In this document: piece by piece, positions 5,752 to 12,462 of the stretch
Layout of the letters: each line of letters starts with the position of its first letter
How positions within the stretch are numbered: the first letter of the stretch is position 1
Source of the DNA: Deltaproteobacteria bacterium
GTDB taxonomy: Bacteria; Desulfobacterota; Dissulfuribacteria; Dissulfuribacterales; UBA3076
Assembly (NCBI GenBank): GCA_021159445.1
Contig: JAGGRV010000320.1
Span: 1-17,503, forward strand
Direction: 5' to 3'
Length of the DNA stretch: 17,503 bases
The notes under the pieces: generated by a model
What the model was told of the DNA's origin: nothing
Database searches by the model: none
The model's input: only the letters and a program-made list of their open reading frames with translations
Position numbers and translations under genes: made by a program

Positions 5752-6402
5752 GTGCCGCTACCTGACCAGGTATCGCTGCTATGCAGGGCAATTAGAGAGA
5801 AGGGGCAAAAAGAGGCCGGAGAGATCCTCTCCCGGGCTAGGGAACAGGCAGATCGTATCTTACAGGAAGCCAGGGAGAATACACAGAGGGATCTCGAGGA
5901 GCGTGTGTCTCAAGAGCGCCAATCTGCATATCGGAATGCCCAACGGGTCGTAAGTGCTGCGGAGCTGAAGGCCGGGAAACAGGTGATGGTCACAAGGCAG
6001 ACGCTCCTAAAGGAGGTATTCGAGGGAGCAGAAAAGAGGCTTTCAGCCCTCCGGGATGGACCGGAATACACCGATATATTGAGGCTTCTTGCGATCCATG
6101 CTGTTTCAAGCATACCCGAAGAACACTGCTGGATTCAGGTGAGAGTGAAAGATCAGGGCCTGTTCTCTCAAGACATGCTTATGGATCTATCAAAAGAGAC
6201 GGGACAAACTGTAGAAATTCTCCCTGAGCCGGCGGACATCAACGGGGGATGCCTTGCCTTTAGCGCTAATAAAAAAGTCCTTGTTGATTTCTCCTTTGAT
6301 GCCCTGCTTAAAAGGGCGGAGCCCAGACTCAAGGAGCTAATGGCAACAGAATTTTGTAACCGTTTACAGGGCACCGCATCTGCTTTGTTGCCGGGCACTT
6401 GA
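5752..6402 (+). CDS. atpE: A/V-type ATPase subunit E (peripheral stalk)
   Basis: The 216-residue protein has the subunit E layout: an N-terminal coiled coil (about 8-70, rich in Arg, Gln and Glu) and a globular C-terminal domain that binds the catalytic head, with GGCLAFSANKKVLVDFSFDALL (about 165-186) as the recognisable block. It pairs with subunit H in the outer stalk. The start is GTG 5752, with AAGGAGA at 5739-5745 as ribosome-binding site. An out-of-frame ATG at 5747 leads to a short, unrelated ORF. The last dozen or so residues (from FCNRLQG on) are read through one arm of an inverted repeat (6355-6371), so the C-terminus looks extended or rewritten by the repeat. Confidence 0.88.
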   Translation: MPLPDQVSLLCRAIREKGQKEAGEILSRAREQADRILQEARENTQRDLEERVSQERQSAYRNAQRVVSAAELKAGKQVMVTRQTLLKEVFEGAEKRLSALRDGPEYTDILRLLAIHAVSSIPEEHCWIQVRVKDQGLFSQDMLMDLSKETGQTVEILPEPADINGGCLAFSANKKVLVDFSFDALLKRAEPRLKELMATEFCNRLQGTASALLPGT

Positions 6403-6466
6403 AGTACAGGGAGTACGTCTGCGTACCCGTACGCCTCGCATCTGCAGCACCCTGTAAACGGTTACA
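6355..6466. repeat. 17-bp inverted repeat spanning the atpE 3' end
   Basis: TGTAACCGTTTACAGGG (6355-6371) is a perfect inverted match to 6450-6466. Each arm is itself close to palindromic. Between them lie a perfect 6-bp palindrome, GCGTAC-CC-GTACGC (6421-6434), and a direct repeat GCATCTGC (6376-6383 and 6438-6445). The left arm is inside the atpE coding sequence. Related GTGAACGGTTA sequences occur at 6504-6514 and near 17408, suggesting a dispersed family. Confidence 0.65.
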
Positions 6467-6580
6467 GTTCGGTGGGTTGCGGTAAAATGGGCGTTGTAAT
6501 CCAGTGAACGGTTAAATGTAGTTAAATGTAGGTTGGGCAAAGCGAAGCGTGCCCAACAAAAAAGGTGAGCAATAGGATCG
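6403..6580. other. Repeat-filled gap between atpE and atpA
   Basis: These 178 bases contain no gene. They hold the right arm of the 17-bp inverted repeat, a ten-base tandem duplication (GTTAAATGTA at 6511-6530) and the hairpin at 6532-6557. AAAAAAGGTGAG (6558-6569) and AGGATC (6575-6580) are the only candidates for the atpA ribosome-binding site. Confidence 0.6.
6532..6557 (+). repeat. Dispersed hairpin repeat, GTTGGGCA/TGCCCAAC
   Basis: GTTGGGCA (6532-6539) pairs perfectly with TGCCCAAC (6550-6557) around AAGCGAAGCG. Repeats of the general form GTAGGTTGGGC...GCCCAAC are, from my knowledge, widely scattered in intergenic regions of several bacterial phyla. No T run follows (A-rich instead), so it is not a classic terminator on this strand. 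Confidence 0.6.
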
Positions 6581-8386
6581 GTGAATCAGAAAAACCGCAC
6601 ATTAACCATGGAATCCACCGCACAGCAACCCCATATCACCATGATCAGCGGCCCTGTAGTGAAGGCCCGCCCTGCTCACAGGTTTTCAATGAACGAGATG
6701 GTGGAGGTCGGTGATGAACGGCTGGTGGGTGAAGTCATTGATCTTGACGAGGATCTTGCCACCATCCAGGTCTATGAAGACACAACCGGCCTGCGGCCCG
6801 GGGCGGATGTATATGCCAAGGGCCTCCCCCTGTATGTGGAACTCGGACCAGGACTTATAGGTGAAATTTTTGACGGGGTCCAGCGTCCCCTTGAAGTACT
6901 TCATGAAAAGTGGGGGGACTTTATACGCCGGGGAAAGACTGGAACAGCCCTCCCAAGGGACAGAGTATGGCAATTTACTCCATCTGTAAGGCCTGGTGCC
7001 ATGGTCTCACCAGGCGAAATCCTGGGTGAAGTGCCGGAGTCACAGCTCATTACACACCGGATTCTGGTCCCTCCCGGTGTGCAGGGGACCCTGGAGCGTA
7101 TTGTACCCGAAGGGGACTATACCCTTGATGACATCATTGCGGTAATCCGATCCACTTCTGATAAAATTCATGAACTCAAGCTCTTCCATAGATGGCCGGT
7201 AAGAAAAATCCGTCCATACCGGGAACGGCTGGTACCCTCTGAGCCCCTCATTACCGGGCAGAGGGTAATAGATACCTTCTTTCCCCTGGCGAGGGGCGGT
7301 ACCGCGGGCATACCAGGGGGCTTTGGGACCGGGAAGACCGTCACCCAGCACCAGCTCTCCAAGTGGGCGGATGCGGACATCATAGTCTACATCGGCTGCG
7401 GAGAGCGAGGAAACGAGATGACAGGGGTCCTTGTGGACTTGCCTAAATTGCTGGATCCACGGACCCAGCACCCCCTCATAGAAAGGACCATTCTCATTGC
7501 CAACACTTCGGATATGCCTGTAGCTGCCAGGGAAGCCAGCATCTACACCGGAGTTACCATAGCGGAATATTATCGGGATATGGGATATGACGTTGCCCTT
7601 ATGGCAGACTCCACTTCAAGGTGGGCCGAGGCCCTGAGGGAGATATCCGGCCGGCTGGAGGAGATGCCTGCTGAGGAAGGTTTTCCGGCCTATCTGGCAA
7701 GCAGGCTTGCCGCGTTCTACGAACGTGCGGGACAGGTGGTGTCTCTGGCGGGTAAAAAGGGCTCAGTGACCCTCATAGGTGCGGTTTCACCTCCGGGAGG
7801 AGACTTCTCTGAACCTGTAACCATGCACACCAAGCGCTTTGTCCAGTGCTTCTGGGCCCTTGATAAAGAGCTTGCAAGCGCCAGATACTTTCCTGCCATA
7901 AACTACCTTCAGAGCTATTCCGCCTATATCTCAGTGGTTGAGCCTTGGTGGACGGAGAAGGTGGGAAGCACCTGGAGGACCCTGAGGGAAAAGACCATCA
8001 ACATCCTTCAGGAGGACTCAAGGCTGCAAAATATCGTAAAATTACTGGGAGAAGAGGCCCTGCCTGATGATCAGAAAAGGATTATCGAGGGGGCAAGGTT
8101 CATAAAGAACGACTTCCTGCAACAGAGCGCCTTTGATCCGGTGGATACCTATGCCGGGCCGGAAAAGCAGTTCCTCCTGCTTGATGTCATACTACACTTT
8201 ATTGAACGTCTGGCCGATGTGGTAAAGGCCCGGATCCCTCTGTTCAGGGCCATGGAACCTCCTGTTGTAGCTGAAATCCACAGACTGAAGTTTACCCAGC
8301 GGGGTGATGACCCAGGCCCATTCAGGTCCATCAAGGAACAGATAGACAAGGAGATTAATGCCCTTCTCCATAGGCAGGATAGCTAG
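6581..8386 (+). CDS. atpA: A/V-type ATPase catalytic subunit A
   Basis: This 601-residue protein is the nucleotide-hydrolysing or synthesising subunit of the head. The P-loop is GGFGTGKT (246-253, K252), a variant of the common GPFGSGKT. The catalytic glutamate lies in YIGCGERGNEM (E275). The non-homologous region typical of A subunits, absent from F-type beta, precedes the P-loop (about 110-200). Other conserved blocks are MADSTSRWAEALREISGRL and FPAYLASRLAAFYERAG. The start is GTG 6581, the only in-frame start near a purine-rich site. The next in-frame ATG (6608) would still leave the family's PHITMISGPVVKA start intact, so the first nine residues are uncertain. It is separated from atpE by 178 bases of repeats and from atpB by 52 bases. 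Confidence 0.95.
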   Translation: MNQKNRTLTMESTAQQPHITMISGPVVKARPAHRFSMNEMVEVGDERLVGEVIDLDEDLATIQVYEDTTGLRPGADVYAKGLPLYVELGPGLIGEIFDGVQRPLEVLHEKWGDFIRRGKTGTALPRDRVWQFTPSVRPGAMVSPGEILGEVPESQLITHRILVPPGVQGTLERIVPEGDYTLDDIIAVIRSTSDKIHELKLFHRWPVRKIRPYRERLVPSEPLITGQRVIDTFFPLARGGTAGIPGGFGTGKTVTQHQLSKWADADIIVYIGCGERGNEMTGVLVDLPKLLDPRTQHPLIERTILIANTSDMPVAAREASIYTGVTIAEYYRDMGYDVALMADSTSRWAEALREISGRLEEMPAEEGFPAYLASRLAAFYERAGQVVSLAGKKGSVTLIGAVSPPGGDFSEPVTMHTKRFVQCFWALDKELASARYFPAINYLQSYSAYISVVEPWWTEKVGSTWRTLREKTINILQEDSRLQNIVKLLGEEALPDDQKRIIEGARFIKNDFLQQSAFDPVDTYAGPEKQFLLLDVILHFIERLADVVKARIPLFRAMEPPVVAEIHRLKFTQRGDDPGPFRSIKEQIDKEINALLHRQDS

Positions 8387-8390
8387 AGAT

Positions 8391-8427
8391 ATAGGCTGTT
8401 AGGCTGAAGGCTATTAGGGTGTAGGAT
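8391..8427 (+). repeat. Degenerate seven/eight-base repeat between atpA and atpB
   Basis: Four to five units related to TAGGCTG (ATAGGCTG, TTAGGCTG, AAGGCTA, TTAGGGTG, TAGGATA) fill most of the 52-base gap. The period slips between seven and eight. It resembles the TAGCnnT repeats at 551-585 and 9840-9874. No Shine-Dalgarno sequence lies between it and the atpB start at 8439. Confidence 0.5.
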
Positions 8428-8438
8428 AAAATAGAAAT

Positions 8439-9863
8439 ATGGAAACAGTTACGGGTCCTGCTATGAAAGGGGCCTTGGAATACATAGGCCTTGACAGGAT
8501 AAGCGGCCCCCTGGTGGTGATAAGCGGCGTCAGAGGTGTCGGTTTTGGTGAGGTTGTGGAGGTCGTCCCTTCAGATGGCCAGTCCCGTCAGGGCAGGATA
8601 CTCTCTATAAGCGAAGATGTTGCCGTGGTAGAGGTCTTTGAAGGGACCTCGGGCCTTGCCCAGCCTACCACCAGGGTGCGTTTCCTTGGAAGGCCCTTTG
8701 AAATAATTGTATCAAGGGAGGAGGTGCTGGGACGGATTTTTGATGGTTTGGGCCGGCCCCTTGATGGCGGGCCGGTCCCATTAAGGGGGGAAAGGCGGAA
8801 CATAAACGGCCTGCCCATAAACCCGGTGGCTCGGGTCTACCCACAGGACTTCATACAGACAGGTATATCCGCCATAGACGGCATGAATACCCTCGTGAGG
8901 GGTCAGAAACTGCCCATTTTTTCCGGAAGCGGGTTGCCGCACAATGACCTTGCGGCCCAGATTGTGAGACAGGCAAGGCTCCTCACTGAGGATGAAGGGT
9001 TTGCGGTGATTTTCGGTGCCATGGGAGTACGCCATGACGAGGCAGAGACCTTCCGCCGCAGCTTTGAGGAGAGCGGGGTCCTTAAAAACGTGGCCATGTT
9101 TCTGAATCTGGCGGACGACCCGACAGTTGAAAGGCTCATAACTCCAAGGATCGCCCTCACTGTTGCAGAATACCTGGCCTTTGAAGAGAAAATGCATGTC
9201 CTGGTGATCCTGACTGACATGACAAACTACTGCGAGGCCCTGAGGGAGGTGGCCACCTCCAAGGGAGAGGTCCCGAGCCGCAAGGGCTATCCCGGATACC
9301 TTTACAGTGATCTTGCCTCTATCTATGAAAGGGCCGGTCGCATAATCGATAGACAGGGCTCTATTACTCAGATAGCCATTCTTACTATGCCGGATGATGA
9401 CATCACTCATCCTATCCCTGATCTGACAGGGTATATCACCGAAGGCCAGATAGTCCTCGATCGTTCTCTGGCCCAGAGGGGCATTTATCCCCCGATAAAC
9501 GTATTGCCCTCTCTTTCCAGGCTTATGAGCGATGGTATCGGTGAGGGAAGGACCAGGAAAGACCACGGGGACCTCGCAAGCCAGCTCTACGCTGCCTATG
9601 CCCGTGCACGGCAGGTACAGCGACTTGCATCCATCATAGGAGAAGAGGATCTTTCTGCAACCGACAAACTCTATCTTACTTTTGCAAGGGAGTTTCATGA
9701 GCGCTTTTTGCGGCAAGGGGCAGACGAAAACCGCACCATAACCCGGACACTGGAACTTGGGTGGGAGCTTGTGATGCTCCTTCCAGAGCAGGAACTCACC
9801 CGTTTAAAGCCGGAAGAGATTGAGCGATATGGTAGAATTAAGCGATTAGCTGTTAGCCATTAG
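8439..9863 (+). CDS. atpB: A/V-type ATPase regulatory subunit B
   Basis: The 474-residue protein is the non-catalytic partner of subunit A in the A3B3 head. The Walker-like position reads IFSGSGLPHNDLAAQI, the B-subunit form with no P-loop lysine. Other matching blocks are QTGISAIDGMNTLVRGQKLPI, TDMTNYCEALREVATSKGEVP and GYPGYLYSDLASIYERAGRI. Length is normal for the family (about 460-475). ATG 8439 gives a slightly long N-terminus (METVTGPAMKGALEY) and has no visible ribosome-binding site; an in-frame ATG at 8463 is the alternative. The final residues RLAVSH and the TAG stop are encoded by a seven-base repeat (9840-9874), so the native C-terminus probably ended near GRIK. Confidence 0.95.
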   Translation: METVTGPAMKGALEYIGLDRISGPLVVISGVRGVGFGEVVEVVPSDGQSRQGRILSISEDVAVVEVFEGTSGLAQPTTRVRFLGRPFEIIVSREEVLGRIFDGLGRPLDGGPVPLRGERRNINGLPINPVARVYPQDFIQTGISAIDGMNTLVRGQKLPIFSGSGLPHNDLAAQIVRQARLLTEDEGFAVIFGAMGVRHDEAETFRRSFEESGVLKNVAMFLNLADDPTVERLITPRIALTVAEYLAFEEKMHVLVILTDMTNYCEALREVATSKGEVPSRKGYPGYLYSDLASIYERAGRIIDRQGSITQIAILTMPDDDITHPIPDLTGYITEGQIVLDRSLAQRGIYPPINVLPSLSRLMSDGIGEGRTRKDHGDLASQLYAAYARARQVQRLASIIGEEDLSATDKLYLTFAREFHERFLRQGADENRTITRTLELGWELVMLLPEQELTRLKPEEIERYGRIKRLAVSH

Positions 9864-9883
9864 CGTTTAGCTTTGAAAAATCA
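9840..9883 (+). repeat. Seven-base periodic repeat at the atpB-atpD junction
   Basis: Five perfectly phased seven-base units (9840-9874) follow the consensus TAGCnnT after a first unit AAGCGAT, and then run into GAAAAATCA. The TAG that begins the fourth unit (9861-9863) is the atpB stop codon. The last A of the element is the first base of the atpD ATG (9883). The final 17 bases are identical to 91-107. Confidence 0.75.
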
Positions 9884-10521
9884 TGGAACGTATCCAGATA
9901 CCTGCAACTAAAAGTAACCTCATTCGCCTGAAGGAAGAGCTGGTCTTTGCCGAGGAGGGGCTTGAACTCCTGGACCAGAAAAAGGAGATCCTTATCAATC
10001 GTATAGGCCTCCTGGCATCAAAGGCGGATCAGGTACGAAAAGAAGTAAATCAACGCCTTCTCAGGACTTATGCCTTCCTCAAAGATGCCCTTTTGGAGAA
10101 TGGCGAATCCTCGGTCCAGGCCACCGGGCTGGGAGTAAAGAGCGGGGAGAGCGTCGTGCTGAGGGAACGTAGTCTTATGGGAGTGGTGCTCCCCCTGGTC
10201 CGAATAGACCTTCCACCACACAAGCCGGGCTATGGGCTCTATGGAACAGGCAAGTCCATGGACGCCACATCCGAGGCCGTGCACAGGGCCATGGAGTTTG
10301 TGGCAGAGCTGGCGGAGCTGGAGGTAGGCATTGAGCGCCTCATGGCAGAGCTGAAGAAGACGCTTAAGCGGATAAATGCCCTGGCCCATATCTATGTCCC
10401 GACCTACCGGGCAACGATCAAGGCCATGGAAGAAACCCTTGAGGAGAAGGAGCGAGAGGCGCTTTTTCAGCTTAAACATATAATGAAGAAATCCCGAAAA
10501 ATGAGGACATATAGACGATGA
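9883..10521 (+). CDS. atpD: A/V-type ATPase subunit D (central rotor shaft)
   Basis: The 212-residue protein is mostly two long helices, as expected for the shaft that turns inside the A3B3 head. The N-terminal block IPATKSNLIRLKEELVFAEEG and the C-terminal block KRINALAHIYVPTYRATIKAMEETLEEKERE are the two family signatures, corresponding to the antiparallel coiled coil. Length is typical (about 205-225). ATG 9883 is the first base after the seven-base repeat and gives the expected N-terminus. No Shine-Dalgarno sequence is visible, since the preceding bases are TTTGAAAAATC. It is the last ATPase subunit, and its stop overlaps the uspA start in ATGA. Confidence 0.92.
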   Translation: MERIQIPATKSNLIRLKEELVFAEEGLELLDQKKEILINRIGLLASKADQVRKEVNQRLLRTYAFLKDALLENGESSVQATGLGVKSGESVVLRERSLMGVVLPLVRIDLPPHKPGYGLYGTGKSMDATSEAVHRAMEFVAELAELEVGIERLMAELKKTLKRINALAHIYVPTYRATIKAMEETLEEKEREALFQLKHIMKKSRKMRTYRR

Positions 10522-10970
10522 AGGGAGATAACAGGCTATTTGCCAGGATATTGATCCCTGTCGATGGCTCGAAATTCAGCCTGAAGGCAGTGAGGCTTGC
10601 CAAGCGACTGGCAGAAATCCAGGGTTCCGAACTACTCCTGCTCCACGTGCTGGACACGGCAGTACTCGATCAACTGAGCAGGTTTGACTACAAGCCCCAT
10701 AATGAAGTCCGTGCCGACATGGAAGGAAGTGCAAGGGCCTTTCTGGAAGACATGTCCCTGGAAATCAGCCAATCGAACGTGCCGGCATCCATAAACATCA
10801 AGGAGGGGACCCCTCACGTGGTAATCCTTGATGAGGCAGTCAGTTGGGGTGCTGATCTCATTGTTATGGGAAAGCTGGGGAAAAGAGGTGTAAGCAGGAT
10901 CCTGCTTGGAAGCGTTGCCGAGCGCGTGATTGAGTTTGCCAACCTCCCTGTATTGCTGGTTAATGCTTGA
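10518..10970 (+). CDS. uspA: Universal stress protein, UspA family
   Basis: The 150-residue single-domain protein starts KILIPVDGS-like (FARILIPVDGSKFSLKAV) and ends with LLVNA, as UspA proteins do. The nucleotide-binding motif G-2x-G-9x-G-S is intact in GKLG (residues 117-120) ... GS (130-131), so it is probably of the ATP-binding subclass. Such proteins accumulate in the cytoplasm during starvation or stress, and several bind ATP and modulate transport proteins. The ATG overlaps the atpD stop by four bases (ATGA), implying translational coupling and a shared transcript with the ATPase. This context suggests a stress-responsive role tied to ATPase production or activity, which is inference. 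Its 3' end is 7 bases from the convergent phosphoribosyltransferase gene, with no terminator hairpin visible. Confidence 0.85.
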   Translation: MKGDNRLFARILIPVDGSKFSLKAVRLAKRLAEIQGSELLLLHVLDTAVLDQLSRFDYKPHNEVRADMEGSARAFLEDMSLEISQSNVPASINIKEGTPHVVILDEAVSWGADLIVMGKLGKRGVSRILLGSVAERVIEFANLPVLLVNA

Positions 10971-10977
10971 ACCTGGA

Positions 10978-11694
10978 TTATGCATGATTCCGCTCCGAGG
11001 TTTTGGGAAATCCGGCTTCTTGTAACCTGGTCAGGACCTCATCCCTGCTGAGGTCGTACCAGTTGGTATAGGCATCAGCCACTGCAAAATATTGCCCGGT
11101 CCTTATATTTGGGCAAAAGATTTCTTCAACAATGGGAGAAATCCGGGAAATAGAACGTTCTGGAGCAGTTGACACTGCCACTACTATCTTGCTCGCCCCT
11201 TTTCGGCGAACCGTTTCTACGCAGGCCAACATAGTGTAGCCTGAGGCAAGACCATCATCTGCCATCAATATTGTCTTGTGAAGCACATCGGGAAAGGTAG
11301 TTCCCTGGCGAAAGATACGATTTCTTTCTTGGAGATCCTCTTTTACCTTGGTTATCTGATCCTCTATTTCCTTTGGAGAAAGCTGAAGAACGGCGACAAG
11401 CTCGTTATTGAGAAAGACATCTCCATCCAGTGTCACGGCACCAAAACCTGCTTCGGGATTTCCTGGGATAGGAATCTTTCTGACAATTATAAGATCAAGG
11501 GGCAGGGAGAGGCCCTTTGCCACCTCAAGTCCTATAGGAACCCCACCGGAAGGTATGGCAAGGACAAGGGTCTCTTTTGCCTTTTCGTAGTAAGGCTTGA
11601 GCATTTCTGAAAGCACCTTTGCGGCATCGTCCCTGTCCTTGAAGACAAACCTCTTGTCACGGAGGCTGGATACTTCGCAGATTTTTGCAACCAT
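10978..11694 (-). CDS. Phosphoribosyltransferase-fold protein
   Basis: The 238-residue protein belongs to the type I phosphoribosyltransferase superfamily. The PRPP-binding loop is MADDGLASGYTM (about 144-155), with the two adjacent acidic residues expected. Upstream blocks LAIPSGGVPIGLEVAKGLSLPLDLIIVRKIPIPGNPEAGFGAV (45-87) match the uncharacterised predicted phosphoribosyltransferases (COG1926-like) rather than a named purine or pyrimidine enzyme. The substrate base is unknown. Start ATG has AGAAGG five bases upstream on the minus strand. It lies 63 bases downstream of the CGGC-like gene on the same strand and may share its transcript. Members of this group often sit near universal stress or potassium-related genes in my recollection, which I cannot verify here. 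Confidence 0.82.
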   Translation of the reverse strand: MVAKICEVSSLRDKRFVFKDRDDAAKVLSEMLKPYYEKAKETLVLAIPSGGVPIGLEVAKGLSLPLDLIIVRKIPIPGNPEAGFGAVTLDGDVFLNNELVAVLQLSPKEIEDQITKVKEDLQERNRIFRQGTTFPDVLHKTILMADDGLASGYTMLACVETVRRKGASKIVVAVSTAPERSISRISPIVEEIFCPNIRTGQYFAVADAYTNWYDLSRDEVLTRLQEAGFPKTSERNHA

Positions 11695-11732
11695 GTGGAC
11701 CTTCTTTTATACTCGTGCCTGATAAAATGCCG

Positions 11733-12169
11733 GTGTCAGGGGCAACTTCTTCTTCATTTAGTCATAGGCGTGTGTGCCCAGAACACACTTTACACCGAAC
11801 TTTTTCTCAACTATCTCTTTAAACTGATCAAAGTCATGGTTCTTACACATGGGTATTGCCTTAACCATACAATTGCTGAGATGCACCGCATCAATCTTGA
11901 CGTTCTTTTTGACCGCTCCTATATTGGATATCACAGCCCGACCTGGACACTGGCAGCGCAGAAAGCCGACCAGCACGGGATTGTCGTATTGGGCGAATTC
12001 CCCGTTTTTTTCAGCCACTGCGTTGATACACTTGTATTCCCCCGGACATGCGTAACCCTGATCCATATACGCACCGCAACCTATAAGTAAGATGTTCATT
12101 TACTCCCCCTTTGCTCAAGGAAAAATCCTAAACCGAACTCCAAATACTAAAAACAAATGCCCCTGACAC
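11733..12169. repeat. 12-bp inverted repeat flanking the CGGC-like gene
   Basis: GTGTCAGGGGCA (11733-11744) and its exact complement TGCCCCTGACAC (12158-12169) bracket the small cysteine-rich gene. The left copy is in the gap before the phosphoribosyltransferase gene and the right copy is upstream of the CGGC-like start. They could be copies of a dispersed short repeat or paired binding sites. Confidence 0.5.
11758..12099 (-). CDS. Small cysteine-rich CGGC-domain-like protein
   Basis: The 113-residue protein resembles the CGGC-domain family, small proteins named for a cysteine motif and suspected to bind metal or perform redox chemistry, with no proven function. Matching landmarks are IGCGAY near the N-terminus, ACPGEYKCINAV (17-28), LVGFLRCQCPGR (43-54) and HLSNCMVKAIPMC (73-85). 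Where the family has CGGC, this protein has C49-Q-C51, one residue shorter. Eight cysteines are present (8, 18, 24, 49, 51, 77, 85, 105). There is no signal peptide. ATG at 12099 has AGGGGGAG just upstream. It probably heads a two-gene minus-strand transcript with the phosphoribosyltransferase gene. Confidence 0.7.
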   Translation of the reverse strand: MNILLIGCGAYMDQGYACPGEYKCINAVAEKNGEFAQYDNPVLVGFLRCQCPGRAVISNIGAVKKNVKIDAVHLSNCMVKAIPMCKNHDFDQFKEIVEKKFGVKCVLGTHAYD

Positions 12170-12462
12170 AGCATAACTCGGAGACTTAAATTCTATTCTA
12201 CTTGTCTGATTAAAAACATTCCAGTTTTATGCTTAGTTAAGCTTGCGGCGTCCTCACTTTTTTCATAGATGATACTTGTATGGATGATAAGAGAGGGTAT
12301 ATTGCCCTGCATTTGAGCGGCTGATATCGTCTTCATGAATGGGGAAGGCGGAATGGACAATTAACATATTATGGTTACTCCTTTTTTTAAATTCAAAATA
12401 CAAAATTTAGAATCCAAAATTGTGTCTGAACTGCCTTTTCGTTCAGACACTAACTAACCTGC
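12100..12462. other. Intergenic region between divergent genes
   Basis: About 360 bases separate the divergent CGGC-like and ClC genes, so promoters for both should be here, but I find no convincing -35/-10 pair. Visible structures are the right copy of the 12-bp repeat (12158-12169), an AT-rich stretch with loosely repeated TTCAAAATAC/ATCCAAAATT words (12389-12420) and a strong hairpin (12422-12450). No small ORF with a ribosome-binding site stands out. Confidence 0.5.
12422..12450 (+). promoter_or_regulatory. 10-bp perfect hairpin just upstream of the ClC gene
   Basis: GTGTCTGAAC (12422-12431) pairs with GTTCAGACAC (12441-12450) over a nine-base loop containing TTTT. It ends 12 bases before the ClC start codon, where no Shine-Dalgarno sequence is seen. 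It could be an operator, a leader hairpin affecting translation, or a dispersed repeat. It is not followed by a T run. Confidence 0.4.

Noticed and set aside
5747..5953. ATG-started ORF overlapping the atpE start
   Set aside because: The AAGGAGA site is also near this ATG, but the frame ends after 68 codons in an arginine-rich random-looking product, whereas GTG 5752 gives a full subunit E.
8781..9716. Long minus-strand ORF (311 codons) opposite atpB
   Set aside because: It lies wholly inside the strongly conserved subunit B gene, its product has no recognisable family, and antisense ORFs are common opposite codon-biased genes.
551..9874. Seven-base repeats considered as CRISPR or coding tandem repeats
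   Set aside because: Units are only seven bases with no spacers, no cas gene is present, and the arrays are mostly non-coding.
11278..12090. Plus-strand ORFs opposite the phosphoribosyltransferase and CGGC-like genes
   Set aside because: Both opposite strands encode recognisable families, and the plus-strand products resemble nothing I know.
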